Positions 45,778 to 55,107 of a stretch of DNA of 64,000 bases are shown in pieces. Source of the stretch: Stackebrandtia endophytica (GTDB taxonomy: Bacteria; Actinomycetota; Actinomycetes; Mycobacteriales; Micromonosporaceae). Where the stretch lies: NCBI RefSeq assembly GCF_006716355.1, contig NZ_VFOW01000001.1, forward strand, positions 4,340,001 to 4,404,000. The letters are read 5' to 3'. Positions within the stretch are counted from its first letter, which is position 1. Each line of letters starts with the position of its first letter. A program made the translations under genes and the position numbers. The notes beneath the pieces are model-generated. The model made no database searches, was not told where the DNA came from, and worked only from the letters and a program-made list of their open reading frames with translations.

Positions 45778-46097
45778 CTGGTTGTACTCGGTCGGCGGCG
45801 CGGACTGGCGCCGCCGACCTTCCTGGTTTCAAGAGAACCTTCAACCCCGGCACACACGCCTTTGAGGACTCAAACTCGAATGAGCCATCCGCTATCGCAG
45901 CGGGTGGCTCATTCGCCCTTGCAGCAACGGTTTCGTTCAGGCGGCAGTGGTCGCCAGATCCCGCCGTGGCGCCGCCGCCCCCGACCGCCCGGCCGTCCAC
46001 TCGCGACATGCTGCCCCGACATCGCGATCGATTCGCCGCCCGCCCACGCGCAAGCCCGCCAGGTCCGAGCGGACCCGGGTTGAACTGACCGCCGCCG
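45778..46097. other. Intergenic region between convergent operons
   Basis: 320 nt between the dehydrogenase and the leftward type VII-like module. It holds the terminator at 45879-45913. The short open frames further right have no ribosome site, family or codon bias of their own, so nothing coding is called. Confidence 0.5.
45879..45913. terminator. Terminator after the uronate operon
   Basis: 15-bp stem (AATGAGCCATCCGCT with AGCGGGTGGCTCATT, one G-T pair) around loop ATCGC. Probably bidirectional. Confidence 0.7.
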
Positions 46098-47051
46098 TTA
46101 CTTGAACTGAACCAACCCTGATTCGATCTCGCTCTGGCTGGCCCCCATCAGGCGCGGCTTGATCGGCAGCATGTGAGTCGCCTTCTCGTTCTTGTCCTGT
46201 CCGTACACCTCGGGGTAGACCATGAGGTCGGTTCGTTCCATGGCTTCGATCAGGGTGTTCTCCTGTTCGTCGACCTTTTCGTCGAGCTTCTTCAGCGCTT
46301 CGCGCAGGTTGTCGAGGACCTCCTCGACGGTGTCGGCGCCGAGCGGAACCTTCTCCTTGTCCTCCGGGATGAAGGGGCCGCCGATCGTCGCCCCGCTGAC
46401 GGCCGCCGCTCCCACCATGGCGAAGGTCCCGGTGCCCAGGGTCATGAAGGTGCCCACCGAGATGATCACCGCCAACGCGACCTTCAACCCGATGCCCTTG
46501 CTCTCGTTGATGGCCTCGATGGCTTTGACGGCGTCGTTGGCGATGTCCACGGCGTTCTTCCGCCGGGTCTCGTACATCGCCTTGGTCTTCAGCATCTCGT
46601 TGTGCAGCAGTCGGGCCAGTAGGCCCTGGTTCTCCATGACGATCGGCATCTTGGACAGGAAGTTCTCGGAGAAGTTGGTCGCCAACGCCCCGTCCCACTC
46701 GCTCACATATTCCTGAGCGACCGTGATCATTCCCAGGTCGGTTTCGGCGAACCCCTTATCGCTCTTTCCGAACGCCGCTGCGACGATGTCCATCTTCTCG
46801 ATCAGCAGATCGAATTCCTTGGGATGCGGAGTGTGATAGGTCTCGAACCGCTCCACGATCCAGCTGAGGCCCTCTTCGATCGCGGCGCGATCGGCGTCGG
46901 TGAGCTGTTCGCTGAGTCCGGGACCCAGGTTCGAACCGAAACCGCCGCCTTTCTTCCGCTGGGCGGCCTCGGCCGTGACCTTCTTCCTGGCGGCATCGAC
47001 GACTTCTTTCGCGGCCTCGGTGATCTCGGTGTCGGTGACGGGATCAGCCAT
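46098..47051 (-). CDS. Helical protein of type VII-like module, 317 aa
   Basis: Long helical protein with charged helices (about 1-185), a hydrophobic Gly/Ala-rich segment at about 190-225 (GLKVALAVIISVGTFMTLGTGTFAMVGAAAVSGA) and further helices to the end (LDNLREALKKLDEKVDEQENTLIEAM). No catalytic motif and no signal peptide. GGAGGAG is upstream, and its start overlaps the 152-aa gene by 8 nt. The layout recalls pore or effector proteins exported by type VII secretion, but the family was not recognised. Confidence 0.6.
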   Translation of the reverse strand: MADPVTDTEITEAAKEVVDAARKKVTAEAAQRKKGGGFGSNLGPGLSEQLTDADRAAIEEGLSWIVERFETYHTPHPKEFDLLIEKMDIVAAAFGKSDKGFAETDLGMITVAQEYVSEWDGALATNFSENFLSKMPIVMENQGLLARLLHNEMLKTKAMYETRRKNAVDIANDAVKAIEAINESKGIGLKVALAVIISVGTFMTLGTGTFAMVGAAAVSGATIGGPFIPEDKEKVPLGADTVEEVLDNLREALKKLDEKVDEQENTLIEAMERTDLMVYPEVYGQDKNEKATHMLPIKPRLMGASQSEIESGLVQFK

Positions 47052-47502
47052 GGTTCTCCTCCCAGCCGTCGGGACGGAAATCGTCGTCGGGGCGGGGGAA
47101 GCCGTCTTCAGCGAAGACGATGACCGTCGGGGTGTCCTTGGAGTCGTGCTTGCCGGTGGGGCTGTCGTCGTTGAGGATGTCGTTCAGGCCCTCGCCCGCC
47201 TCGGTCAACGCCTTGGCGTTGTCGCCGTCGCAGTACGCGTACGCGTCGATGGCCTTGTTGAGCGCGTCCCGGGCCCCGTGCAACCTGTCGTGCGTCTCCC
47301 ACATCGCGGTTTCCAGTTCATTGGCGACCATCGCCCACCACGGATGGGTCCGGCCGTACTTCTTCTCGTCGGGATCGGGTAGTTCGGTCATGCGGGCGAT
47401 CTTGTCGACGTAAACGTTCGCGACGGTCACCAGAGCGACGTTTCCGGCACGCCAGAGGTCGTTGAGGTCACCCCCGGTCACATCTCGGGTCACTTCGGAC
47501 AC
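47044..47502 (-). CDS. WXG100-like small helical protein, 152 aa
   Basis: Mostly helical soluble protein. The first 90 residues resemble ESX-type two-helix proteins (long helix NDLWRAGNVALVTVANVYVDKIARM, then HPWWAMVANELETAMWETHDRLHGARDAL), with THPWWAM as a candidate WXG-like turn. The acidic end has DDFRPDGWEENHG. GTG start at 47502. It overlaps the following 317-aa gene by 8 nt and lies 34 nt downstream of the DeoR gene, so the three could be one transcript. Family assignment is tentative. Confidence 0.5.
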   Translation of the reverse strand: MSEVTRDVTGGDLNDLWRAGNVALVTVANVYVDKIARMTELPDPDEKKYGRTHPWWAMVANELETAMWETHDRLHGARDALNKAIDAYAYCDGDNAKALTEAGEGLNDILNDDSPTGKHDSKDTPTVIVFAEDGFPRPDDDFRPDGWEENHG

Positions 47503-47536
47503 GTTGCGCGTTCCCTTCTTCTTGGCAGATGGATGG

Positions 47537-48298
47537 TCATGCCTGCACGACTCGGATTCCGGCCTGGTCGATCTCGTTGCCGAGTTCGGGGTCGAGGCCG
47601 GTGTCGGTGATCAGAACATCCACATCAGACAATTTGGCGAATCTGGCCAGGTGGTCGGTGCCGATCTTGGTGTGGTCGGCCAGCACGACCACACGTCGCG
47701 CCGCGCCGATCATGGCGCGTTTGACGGCGGCCTCGGCCTGGTCGGGGGCGGTGAGTCCCCGGTCGATGGTGCATCCGTTGGTGCCCATGAACGCGACGTC
47801 CACGTGCAGATCCTCCAGCGGCCGAAGCGCCCAGTCGTCGACGGTGGCGAGAGCCTTGCCACGCACCCGGCCTCCCAGCAACAGCACCGACAGATTGTGC
47901 TGCGGCCCCAGGATGGAGGCCAGAACCGGCGAGTTGACCACGACGGTCAACTCACGGTCGGTGGGCAACAACTGGGCGAGCCGGGCGGTGGTGGTGCCCG
48001 CGTCGATGATGATGGCGCCGTCGGTGGGCACCTCCGCCAGCGCCGCCTTGGCAATGCGTTCCTTCTCCGCTGTCAGGACGGTGTCGCGGGTGGCCACGGC
48101 ACGTTCGAAGCCGATGCGTTCGATCGGTATCGCGCCACCGTGGACTCGACGGACGACTCCGGCGCGTTCCAGAACGCTGAGGTCGCGCCGGATGGTCTCC
48201 GCAGTGACACCGAGGTCTTCGGCCAGGGTGACCACGTCGACCCGCCCGACCGAGCGTGCGCGACGCAGGATCTCCTGCTGACGTTCTTCCGCATACAT
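47537..48298 (-). CDS. DeoR-family transcriptional regulator, 253 aa
   Basis: HTH_DeoR domain at about 1-57 (RQQEILRRARSVGRVDVVTLAEDLGVTAETIRRDLSVLERAGVVRRVHGGA) and a DeoRC sugar-phosphate-binding domain after it (IIIDAGTTTARLAQLLP; GGRVRGKAL; ALRPLEDLHVDVAFMGTNG). Such proteins sense phosphorylated sugars. ATG at 48298 is used. It interrupts the type VII-like run, same strand, with 140 nt to the upstream gene and 34 nt to the following one; no sugar kinase is near, so the target is unclear. Confidence 0.9.
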   Translation of the reverse strand: MYAEERQQEILRRARSVGRVDVVTLAEDLGVTAETIRRDLSVLERAGVVRRVHGGAIPIERIGFERAVATRDTVLTAEKERIAKAALAEVPTDGAIIIDAGTTTARLAQLLPTDRELTVVVNSPVLASILGPQHNLSVLLLGGRVRGKALATVDDWALRPLEDLHVDVAFMGTNGCTIDRGLTAPDQAEAAVKRAMIGAARRVVVLADHTKIGTDHLARFAKLSDVDVLITDTGLDPELGNEIDQAGIRVVQA

Positions 48299-48438
48299 AG
48301 GTGGTTTCACCGCCGTTTCATGGTGGTTGTCGATGGCCCACACCGTCGGCGTCGTCCATCGGGTCTTCGCAGTGGTCGGTCGGGTGGTGGCCGTTGTCGA
48401 AAGCCGCGGCCATCCCGTCGCCGCGACCGTTCGGTCGT

Positions 48439-48954
48439 TCACACGAAACCGCGTCCGTAATGTTCGGCGCGAAGCTCCCGCATCTTGGTGCGATAGTCGT
48501 CGTTCATGGCGAAGTAGGCGCTGAGCGCCTGGTCGACGAACTCGTCCTCACTCAGGCTGCTCAACGCACCATTGCGGACGACGAAGGTCCACGCCACCAT
48601 TCCGGTGGTCTCGGCGTAGACCCAGCCGTCGGTGGAGAAACCGGTGCACTTCGTCTCCGCCTGGGCTTTGCGGAACCGTCGCCGATTGGCGTCCCAATCC
48701 TCGACGGAACGATCGACCGGGCGCCCGGTGGCCTCGGCGACGGCTTCGTCGTACGCGCGCTGATATCCGGTCCACATTCGAAGCGCCAGCCGGGACAGTT
48801 GCCGTCCCAGACCGTCCTCGGTGTAGTGCCGATAGGCGCCCGGGCGGAACGACAGCCGCAACGCGTCGTTATCGCGCAGCTCACCTTCGATCTGGCCGTC
48901 GGGTGAAGTCGCCTTCACCACCATGGCGGCCAGTCGATCGGCCATGATGCCCAT
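48439..48954 (-). CDS. YbaB/EbfC-like or ESX-associated protein, 171 aa
   Basis: Small soluble protein. Residues 10-55 (VVKATSPDGQIEGELRDNDALRLSFRPGAYRHYTEDGLGRQLSRLALRMWTGYQRAY) match a common actinobacterial type with a YbaB-like start, often beside WXG100 genes. The later part ends DDYRTKMRELRAEHYGRGFV. Its ATG follows directly on the stop of the upstream 591-aa gene, so coupling is certain. Role in the module unknown. Confidence 0.55.
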   Translation of the reverse strand: MGIMADRLAAMVVKATSPDGQIEGELRDNDALRLSFRPGAYRHYTEDGLGRQLSRLALRMWTGYQRAYDEAVAEATGRPVDRSVEDWDANRRRFRKAQAETKCTGFSTDGWVYAETTGMVAWTFVVRNGALSSLSEDEFVDQALSAYFAMNDDYRTKMRELRAEHYGRGFV

Positions 48955-50730
48955 TTACTTCGCCTTCCGCGTAGTGATCACGGCGGGTACCGTGATCGTC
49001 CGTATCGCCCACTCGGAGTCGGGGTCGGTGTCGTGTTTGGGTTGCTTTTTTGCTTCCTCGTCGGCTTTGGCGGCGTCGAACTTCGCGAACACCTCCTGGC
49101 CGGGCGTCCGTGACGATGGCCTGCGTCGGGCGCCGCGCTTGATCGCGCCCTCGACCGCCGGACCACCCTGTCGGGGCATCCGCTTGGCTCGTTGGCCGGG
49201 CTTGACCTCGGATGTGGCCACGGGCTTGATGTCGGGCTTGGCACCACTCTGCCGCGAGGCGGGCAGCCCGCTGGCATCGGTGGTCACCGCTCGAGGGACC
49301 GGACGCCCACCGAAGGCCAGACCACCGGCGGGTCGCGCGTTCGCGACGTTCTTGGGTACCAGTGAGACGGTGCCCTTCGTCGGACGCGGTGCCGGGGTTG
49401 CGTTGCCGCGCCCACTGCCGGGGACGGACGGGCGGGTACCGAAGGGCATCACACCGGGACCGGGTCGTCCGCCGATGACGGGTCGCACGACGGCCCCGGG
49501 GTTCTGCGGACTCGGCCGGTTGGCGACCGGCTGTACCGGGGTGCCGGGACGCGCGCCGATGACGGGCCGAACCGTACCGGTGGGGTTGGAGGCATTGGGT
49601 TGCACGGGGACCGGAGTGACCGGGGCTCCCGGACGAGTTCCGATGACGGGCCGAACCGTACCTGTGGGGTTGGAGGCATTGGGTTGCACGGGGACCGGAG
49701 TGATCGGGGTGCCCGGACGAGTTCCGATGACCGGTGGCACGGTGCCGTTCGGGTTGGGGACCACCGGAACCGGCGGCCGCGGGGGAATCGCCGTCGGCCG
49801 GGTCGGCCCGATGATCGATGGGGTGATCGGGCGGGGAGTGATTGCCGGTGGTCGGGAGCCGACCGGTGGGGGAGGCCGGGTGCCCACCGGCTGCGTCGGT
49901 TTGGTTCCGATCGGTTGGGGCGGACGGGAACCGTCTCCTGGTCGGGGACCGACCGGCGGTACCCACGGATTGAGGCCGGGGCCCGTCGGAGGGCCGCCGG
50001 GGCTCGGTGTCACCGGCGGCAGACTTGGGTTCGGGGTCACCGTGGGGGCGGTGGGACCCGGTCCCTGTAGCAGTGGTTCGGTGTCGGCGGGGGCGTGAAG
50101 ATCGGGTTCGCCGCTTGAGTCCGGTTGGCCGTCGTAGGCGACGGTGGGAACCGGTTCGGAAGCCGGTCGACTGTAGACGGGAGTTGAGGCGTCGCCGGTC
50201 GGGGTGGCGCCGTGTTGCTCGGTCCAGGATCCCGGTGTGCCGTCGGCCGACTTGCGAAGTCCATTATAGAACTTCGGTTCCGGCATCTGGTCGGCCGTGG
50301 CCAGGTAACCGCTGTTGGCCTCCTGCATGACCTGGCGGGCCTTGTCGACGTCGGCCTGATTCTGGCCGCCGTTGGAGGAGACGTGCAACTGGTCGATCTC
50401 GACCAGGGTGGCGTGCACCCGAGAGCCGAAATCGTCCATCGCCTTGGCGTTGTCCTCCAAGACCTGCGGCGCCGAACCGGCCGATGTGAACAGTCGATCC
50501 AGTTCGGTCCTCATCATCTCGGCCGACTTGCCGGACCAGGGGGCGTCGTCGACGTCCCCGGTGTCGAACAACGCCGTCATGACACCGCGCATCAGATCGA
50601 CCTTGTCGGTCAGGTCACCGGCCATCTCGCGCAGCACTCGCGCCTGTTCGGCCATGTCGCCGGCGTGCTCGGCGTCGCTGCGCGACAGCTCCAGCAGCTG
50701 GTCGAGACCGAGTGCGTCGTATTCGGTCAT
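48955..50730 (-). CDS. Proline-rich WXG100/PPE-like protein, 591 aa
   Basis: N-terminal helical domain of about 130 residues with a WSG turn (Trp65-Ser66-Gly67) like the WXG of type VII substrates (DALGLDQLLELSRSDAEHAG; LDRLFTSAGSAPQVLEDN). Then a very Pro/Gly/Thr-rich low-complexity stretch (about 190-470), including the 28-residue tandem repeats described at 49447-49757, and a basic, Lys/Arg-rich tail. No signal peptide. It overlaps the preceding gene by 4 nt (ATGA) and abuts the next. A secreted or wall-spanning structural protein is likely. Confidence 0.65.
   Translation of the reverse strand: MTEYDALGLDQLLELSRSDAEHAGDMAEQARVLREMAGDLTDKVDLMRGVMTALFDTGDVDDAPWSGKSAEMMRTELDRLFTSAGSAPQVLEDNAKAMDDFGSRVHATLVEIDQLHVSSNGGQNQADVDKARQVMQEANSGYLATADQMPEPKFYNGLRKSADGTPGSWTEQHGATPTGDASTPVYSRPASEPVPTVAYDGQPDSSGEPDLHAPADTEPLLQGPGPTAPTVTPNPSLPPVTPSPGGPPTGPGLNPWVPPVGPRPGDGSRPPQPIGTKPTQPVGTRPPPPVGSRPPAITPRPITPSIIGPTRPTAIPPRPPVPVVPNPNGTVPPVIGTRPGTPITPVPVQPNASNPTGTVRPVIGTRPGAPVTPVPVQPNASNPTGTVRPVIGARPGTPVQPVANRPSPQNPGAVVRPVIGGRPGPGVMPFGTRPSVPGSGRGNATPAPRPTKGTVSLVPKNVANARPAGGLAFGGRPVPRAVTTDASGLPASRQSGAKPDIKPVATSEVKPGQRAKRMPRQGGPAVEGAIKRGARRRPSSRTPGQEVFAKFDAAKADEEAKKQPKHDTDPDSEWAIRTITVPAVITTRKAK
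49447..49757 (-). repeat. 84-nt tandem repeat in the proline-rich gene
   Basis: Three and a half copies of an 84-nt unit encoding about 28 residues that start NPTGTVRPVIG and continue with RPG and a PVPVQPNAS stretch. Copies near 49571 and 49655 are nearly identical at DNA level over more than 45 nt, indicating recent duplication. Confidence 0.85.
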
Positions 50731-51167
50731 TCCTCCCCCAATCCGAACCAGTTCACCGGTTCGGGTTCTTCACCCGGACTGACGAGCGCGACGCTGTGCA
50801 GCCCGGCGACCAGTTCGTTGAGTTCCTCGGCGGTCAGTTCGTCGTCGGTCTGCAATTTGACGGCCATCTTGGACATCACGTCGGCCATGGCGCGCAGGCC
50901 GTCCTCGACCGCCTCGTATGCGTCGCCGCAGGACCGGATCTTGGCGGCCACGGTTTCGCCCGCCCGGGAACCGGAGTGCTCATAGGCCGGGATGCCGATC
51001 GTCACCTTGACGTCGTCCTTGACTTTGACGGCCGGACGGATGCCGTCACCGTTCGCCAGTCGTGCCAGCAACTGTGGTCGTCGTTCTCGGAGGTGTTCGG
51101 CGGCGTCGTTCAACTGCTCCGCCATCCGCTTCACTTGCTCGGTGTCTATCCGCATGCGGTTGGACAT
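50727..51167 (-). CDS. ESX-1-type/EspC-like type VII secretion target, 146 aa
   Basis: Mainly two long helices (about 5-35 and 60-100) with acidic ends: MRIDTEQVKRMAEQLNDAAEHL and SRAGETVAAKIRSCGDAYEAVEDGLRAMADVMSKMAVKL. This is the DUF2580/EspC-like pattern of type VII targets. ATG at 51167 with a GGAG 13 nt upstream, or ATG four codons later. The stop overlaps the 591-aa gene (ATGA), so it heads the module. Confidence 0.6.
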   Translation of the reverse strand: MSNRMRIDTEQVKRMAEQLNDAAEHLRERRPQLLARLANGDGIRPAVKVKDDVKVTIGIPAYEHSGSRAGETVAAKIRSCGDAYEAVEDGLRAMADVMSKMAVKLQTDDELTAEELNELVAGLHSVALVSPGEEPEPVNWFGLGEE

Positions 51168-51593
51168 GGGCCCGACCCGCTCCTCACCAGCTGCCCACCG
51201 GGTGACCGATGGCCGTCTTGAGATCTGTGTTTGTGCCCGAATGTTATTGCTATTACTTGAATCTACCCATATCGGGTGTCCGTTGACAAGAGTCGGAACC
51301 AAGAAAACGGGTGCCGCCACCGCGGCAGCCATAGTGGTTTGTCGGTTGAGGACTGCGGATCGAGAGGCGTCAGGGTCGCCGGAACGGCAGGCGAGCCTGC
51401 CCTGAAACGTCCTCGTGTGCACGGTTTGTTTTGTCAACACTCCGAGCCCGTTGACCTCCACCGCAACGGATTCCGTTAATTCAGTGAACGTATTCCCTCA
51501 TGGAGGGTGACAACCCGTGGCGCGGTCATCGGCGTCAGTTCGTTGAATGCCATCAACCTCTCGAACGGCCTCAGCGGTCGTGATAGGAGTGAC
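51168..51593. other. Long divergent intergenic region
   Basis: 426 nt between the type VII-like module (leftwards) and the first giant subtilase (rightwards). TTGACC (51451-51456) and CGTTAA (51474-51479) with 17-nt spacing are a weak promoter candidate for the subtilase. The stretch 51230-51300 is more AT-rich, and GCAGGCGAGCCTGC forms a small palindrome near 51390. No gene recognised. Confidence 0.35.
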
Positions 51594-54500
51594 ATGCAGC
51601 ATCGACCCGATACAAGCGTGAGATCCCGCAAGCGGGTATCCGCCGCAGTAGCGGCAGTGGTACTGGCGATAACGCTGGCCCCGACCTCCGCAGCCCAGGC
51701 CGAACCGGCCTCCTACGACTGGAACCTCGGCGACGACACCGCCAGAATCACCCTGGTGACCGGCGATCAGGTCACCATCAAGGCCACCGACGGGAAGGCC
51801 AGTCCCAAGATCACCCCCGCGCCCGGCCGCGAATCCGTTCCGATCCACATCAGTAACCACGACGGGAACCTCTACGTCATCCCCGCCGACGCCGGACCAC
51901 TCATCGCCGCCGGAACCCTCGATCGGCGACTGTTCGACGTCACCACCCTGGTGGAACAGGGTTACGCCGACGAGGACCGCGCCGACATTCCGTTGATCGT
52001 GCGCACTGGAAACGATCTGGCCACGACCACCGATGCCCGACCGTTGGGCGGCCTCGGTCTGGTCGCCGCGGAACAGCCGAAAGCCTTCGCTGTGGACTTC
52101 TGGGAGCAGGTGACCGGTGCCCGGGTCGGCACCCTCGCCGCCGGAGTCGACGAGATCTGGCTGGACGGCCGGCGAACCGTCTCCCTGGACTCCAGCGTCC
52201 CTCAGATCGGGGCACCCGAGGCATGGGAAGCCGGTTACACCGGGGATGGTGTCACGGTCGCGGTCCTCGACACCGGTATCGACGTCGACCATCCCGATGT
52301 CGCCGACCGGATCGTCGGGTCGCAGGATTTCACCGGTACCGACATCGGTGACCGGGTCGGGCACGGGACCCACGTCGCCGCGACGATCGCCGGAACCGGC
52401 GACGCCTCCGACGGCAAGTACACCGGGGTCGCGCCCGACACCGACCTGTTGATCGGCAAGGTGTGCGCCGACGTCGGGTGCGAGGAGTCCGCGATTCTGT
52501 CCGGTATGCAGTGGGCCGCCGAGAGCGGCGCGACCGCCGTCAACGTCAGTCTCGGCGGATTCGACAGCCCGGAGATCGACCCGCTGGAGCAGGCCGTCGC
52601 CGACTTGACCGAGCAGTACGGCACCCTCTTCGTCGTGTCCGCGGGCAACTCCGGTGGCAACCAGATGGTCGAATCGCCCGGCAGCGCCACCGACGCGCTG
52701 ACCGTCGGCGCCGTGGATCGCAACGACGAGTTGGCCGAATTCTCGTCCCGTGGACCGCGGATCGGCGACTTCGCTCTCAAACCGGACATCACCGCACCCG
52801 GCGTCGACATCGTCGCGGCGCGAGCGGCCGGAACCGAGATGGGCGAACCGGTCGGCGACCGGTATGTCGCCGCCTCGGGTACCTCGATGGCCACCCCGCA
52901 CGTCGTGGGCGCCGTGGCGTTGCTGTCGCAACAGCATCCCGATTGGACCGGAGCCGAACTGAAAGCGGCCCTGATGGGCTCCGCCGCGCCGAATCCCGAT
53001 CTCCTGGTCCACGAACAGGGCGCGGGTCGAGTCGACGCCGCCGCCGCGGTCGGCCAACAGTTGACCGCCCAACCGGCGAGTCTGTCGGCGGGGTTGTTCG
53101 AATGGCCGCAGGAGGACGTCGAGCCGGTCGACAAGACCGTCACCTACCACAACCCGACCGAGGAGGCCGTCACCCTGAACCTCGAGGTGTCAGGTGTCGG
53201 ACCCGACGGCACACCGGTCACCGGCGTCTTCGGTCTGGACGGTGACACGGTCGAGGTTCCCGCCCGGGGAGAAGCCGAGGTGGTCGTGACCATCGACCCG
53301 TCCGGCGACCTCCCCGCCGGCAACTACGGCGGCACCATCCTGGCGGCCTCCGACCTGCACACGGTCAGTACCCCCGTTCTGGCGGTCTTGGAGCCCGAAA
53401 GCTACGACCTGACCGTCACCGCCGTCGGTCGCGACGGGGAGGCACCCGAAGGCGGCTTCGGGCTGACACTGATGTCGGTCAACGACTCCGACGTGTACAT
53501 CTCGGCCTGGTTCGAGGAGACGGAGGGCACGCTACGGGTTCCGGTGGGCGAATACCACTCCGAAGTGACCGTTTACGGTGGACTCGGTGACGATGAGACT
53601 CTGAGCAAGATCGTGCGGCCCGCGATGAGCCACACCGAGGCCGCCGACTGGGCGGTCGACGCCTCGGACGCGCAACCCATCGTGGTCGACATCGACGCCC
53701 CCGACGTCACACAGCGGGCCGGTTTCTTCGGCTATGTACGTGAGTTCGCCTGGGGCTCCTATCAGAGCATGATGCTGGCCGACGACTTCGGCAGTCTGTT
53801 CACCGCCGTCGACGGCCCTGCGGCCCCCGAAGGCAGCGTCACCACCGAGGCCAGCGGTCATTGGAAGGACTCGAATGGCGCCACGTTCTATGACGTGGGG
53901 TTGGCGGAGCCGGGATTGACCGATGGATTCACCTCCGAACTGACCGAATCCGACTTCGCCGCCGTCGACATCACGATTCGCAGCCAACATGACGGCAGTC
54001 AAAGTGAGCTGATCTGGTGGCTTGAAGGTCCGCTGGGCGGTTACGGATTCGGAACCGAAGTCGACACCCCGTCGACCCTCACCGGGCATCACAATCTGGA
54101 TGACTACTGGACATGGAGGGGCGAGTTCAGCCAGAACGTCGTCAACGATGACGACGTGTTCTCGGTGACCCAGGAGTTCATCGGACCGTTCGATCACGAA
54201 GCCGGCGAGACCCATGAGCAGGTCTGGAACTCCGGAATCTTCGGTCCCGGCTTCGCCGCCGTCGGCACCGGGATGCACCGCGACGGCACCAGGTTGGAAA
54301 TCGGCATGCCGCTGTTCTCCGGTCCCGGTCTCCATCAGACCGGATACTCCGCCGTCGATTCCGGACGGACCGCGCTGTATCAGGGCGACGAGCTGATCGG
54401 CGAGTTCGACCACGTCGACTACGGCACGATCAACGGTCTCCCCGAGGAGGAACGGGAGTACCGGTTGGTGATCGAGGCCGACCGCTCGACGGTGTCCACC

Positions 54501-54863
54501 GTCAGCACCTCCATCGCGTACGAATGGACCTTCACCTTTTCCGCCGAGGACCCCGAGCCGACCCTGTTGGCGGTTCGCATGGCGCCGCAGGGACTGGACG
54601 AGTACAACCGGGCCGAGGTCGGCGAACCGGTCACGATCCCCGTGACGGTTGACAGCACCGGTACCGGCGAGGTCGACCGGTGCGACCTCTCGGTCGAGGT
54701 CTCCTTCGACGGAGGCCACACCTGGGAGGTCGTCGAGGTGGACGACGGAGCAATCACCGTCACCGCCGAGTCGGCCGGCTCGGTGTCCTTGCGTAGCAAC
54801 GCCACCGACGAGGCCGGTAACTCGGTGTCGCAGACCGTCATCGACGCCTACCTGGTGGCTTAA
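51594..54863 (+). CDS. Giant secreted subtilase (S8) with long beta-rich C-terminus, 1089 aa
   Basis: Extracellular serine protease. Signal peptide about 1-36 (AQA-EP), propeptide-like region to about 200, catalytic domain about 215-460, then about 620 residues of beta-sandwich-like repeats without a named family. Triad: Asp226 (VAVLDTGID), His257 (GHGTHVAATIAG), Ser431 (GTSMATPHVVGA). ATG at 51594 has GGAGT 4 nt upstream; the frame is open earlier without a signal peptide. Substrate unknown. It is a paralogue of the next gene, 244 nt downstream, from which it is separated by a terminator. Confidence 0.9.
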   Translation: MQHRPDTSVRSRKRVSAAVAAVVLAITLAPTSAAQAEPASYDWNLGDDTARITLVTGDQVTIKATDGKASPKITPAPGRESVPIHISNHDGNLYVIPADAGPLIAAGTLDRRLFDVTTLVEQGYADEDRADIPLIVRTGNDLATTTDARPLGGLGLVAAEQPKAFAVDFWEQVTGARVGTLAAGVDEIWLDGRRTVSLDSSVPQIGAPEAWEAGYTGDGVTVAVLDTGIDVDHPDVADRIVGSQDFTGTDIGDRVGHGTHVAATIAGTGDASDGKYTGVAPDTDLLIGKVCADVGCEESAILSGMQWAAESGATAVNVSLGGFDSPEIDPLEQAVADLTEQYGTLFVVSAGNSGGNQMVESPGSATDALTVGAVDRNDELAEFSSRGPRIGDFALKPDITAPGVDIVAARAAGTEMGEPVGDRYVAASGTSMATPHVVGAVALLSQQHPDWTGAELKAALMGSAAPNPDLLVHEQGAGRVDAAAAVGQQLTAQPASLSAGLFEWPQEDVEPVDKTVTYHNPTEEAVTLNLEVSGVGPDGTPVTGVFGLDGDTVEVPARGEAEVVVTIDPSGDLPAGNYGGTILAASDLHTVSTPVLAVLEPESYDLTVTAVGRDGEAPEGGFGLTLMSVNDSDVYISAWFEETEGTLRVPVGEYHSEVTVYGGLGDDETLSKIVRPAMSHTEAADWAVDASDAQPIVVDIDAPDVTQRAGFFGYVREFAWGSYQSMMLADDFGSLFTAVDGPAAPEGSVTTEASGHWKDSNGATFYDVGLAEPGLTDGFTSELTESDFAAVDITIRSQHDGSQSELIWWLEGPLGGYGFGTEVDTPSTLTGHHNLDDYWTWRGEFSQNVVNDDDVFSVTQEFIGPFDHEAGETHEQVWNSGIFGPGFAAVGTGMHRDGTRLEIGMPLFSGPGLHQTGYSAVDSGRTALYQGDELIGEFDHVDYGTINGLPEEEREYRLVIEADRSTVSTVSTSIAYEWTFTFSAEDPEPTLLAVRMAPQGLDEYNRAEVGEPVTIPVTVDSTGTGEVDRCDLSVEVSFDGGHTWEVVEVDDGAITVTAESAGSVSLRSNATDEAGNSVSQTVIDAYLVA

Positions 54864-54879
54864 CCCATCACATGAGAAG

Positions 54880-54912
54880 GCGACGGGCGGGCCGATACGG
54901 CCCGCCCGTCGC
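54880..54912 (+). terminator. Terminator between the two subtilase genes
   Basis: Perfect 14-bp stem GCGACGGGCGGGCC / GGCCCGCCCGTCGC with loop GATAC, 16 nt beyond the stop. Confidence 0.75.
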
Positions 54913-55107
54913 CGTCGGTATCGACGGGTTTCCACGGATACGAAGAATTCATCCTGAAGTACCGGATGCGTCCGCCAACCCCCCGCCCGGTTCACGGCGT
55001 CGATAGGGCGACCCAAGGCGAGCGGGTTCACGGCCCCGAACCTCCGCCGCGATTCACCGTCCACACCAGACTGTCGTCGGATGTGGATGGTCGGAAACGG
55101 AAGGTAC

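Noticed and set aside
45862-46088. Short rightward frames in the space after the uronate operon
   Set aside because: Arg/Pro-rich, overlapping the terminator, no ribosome site.
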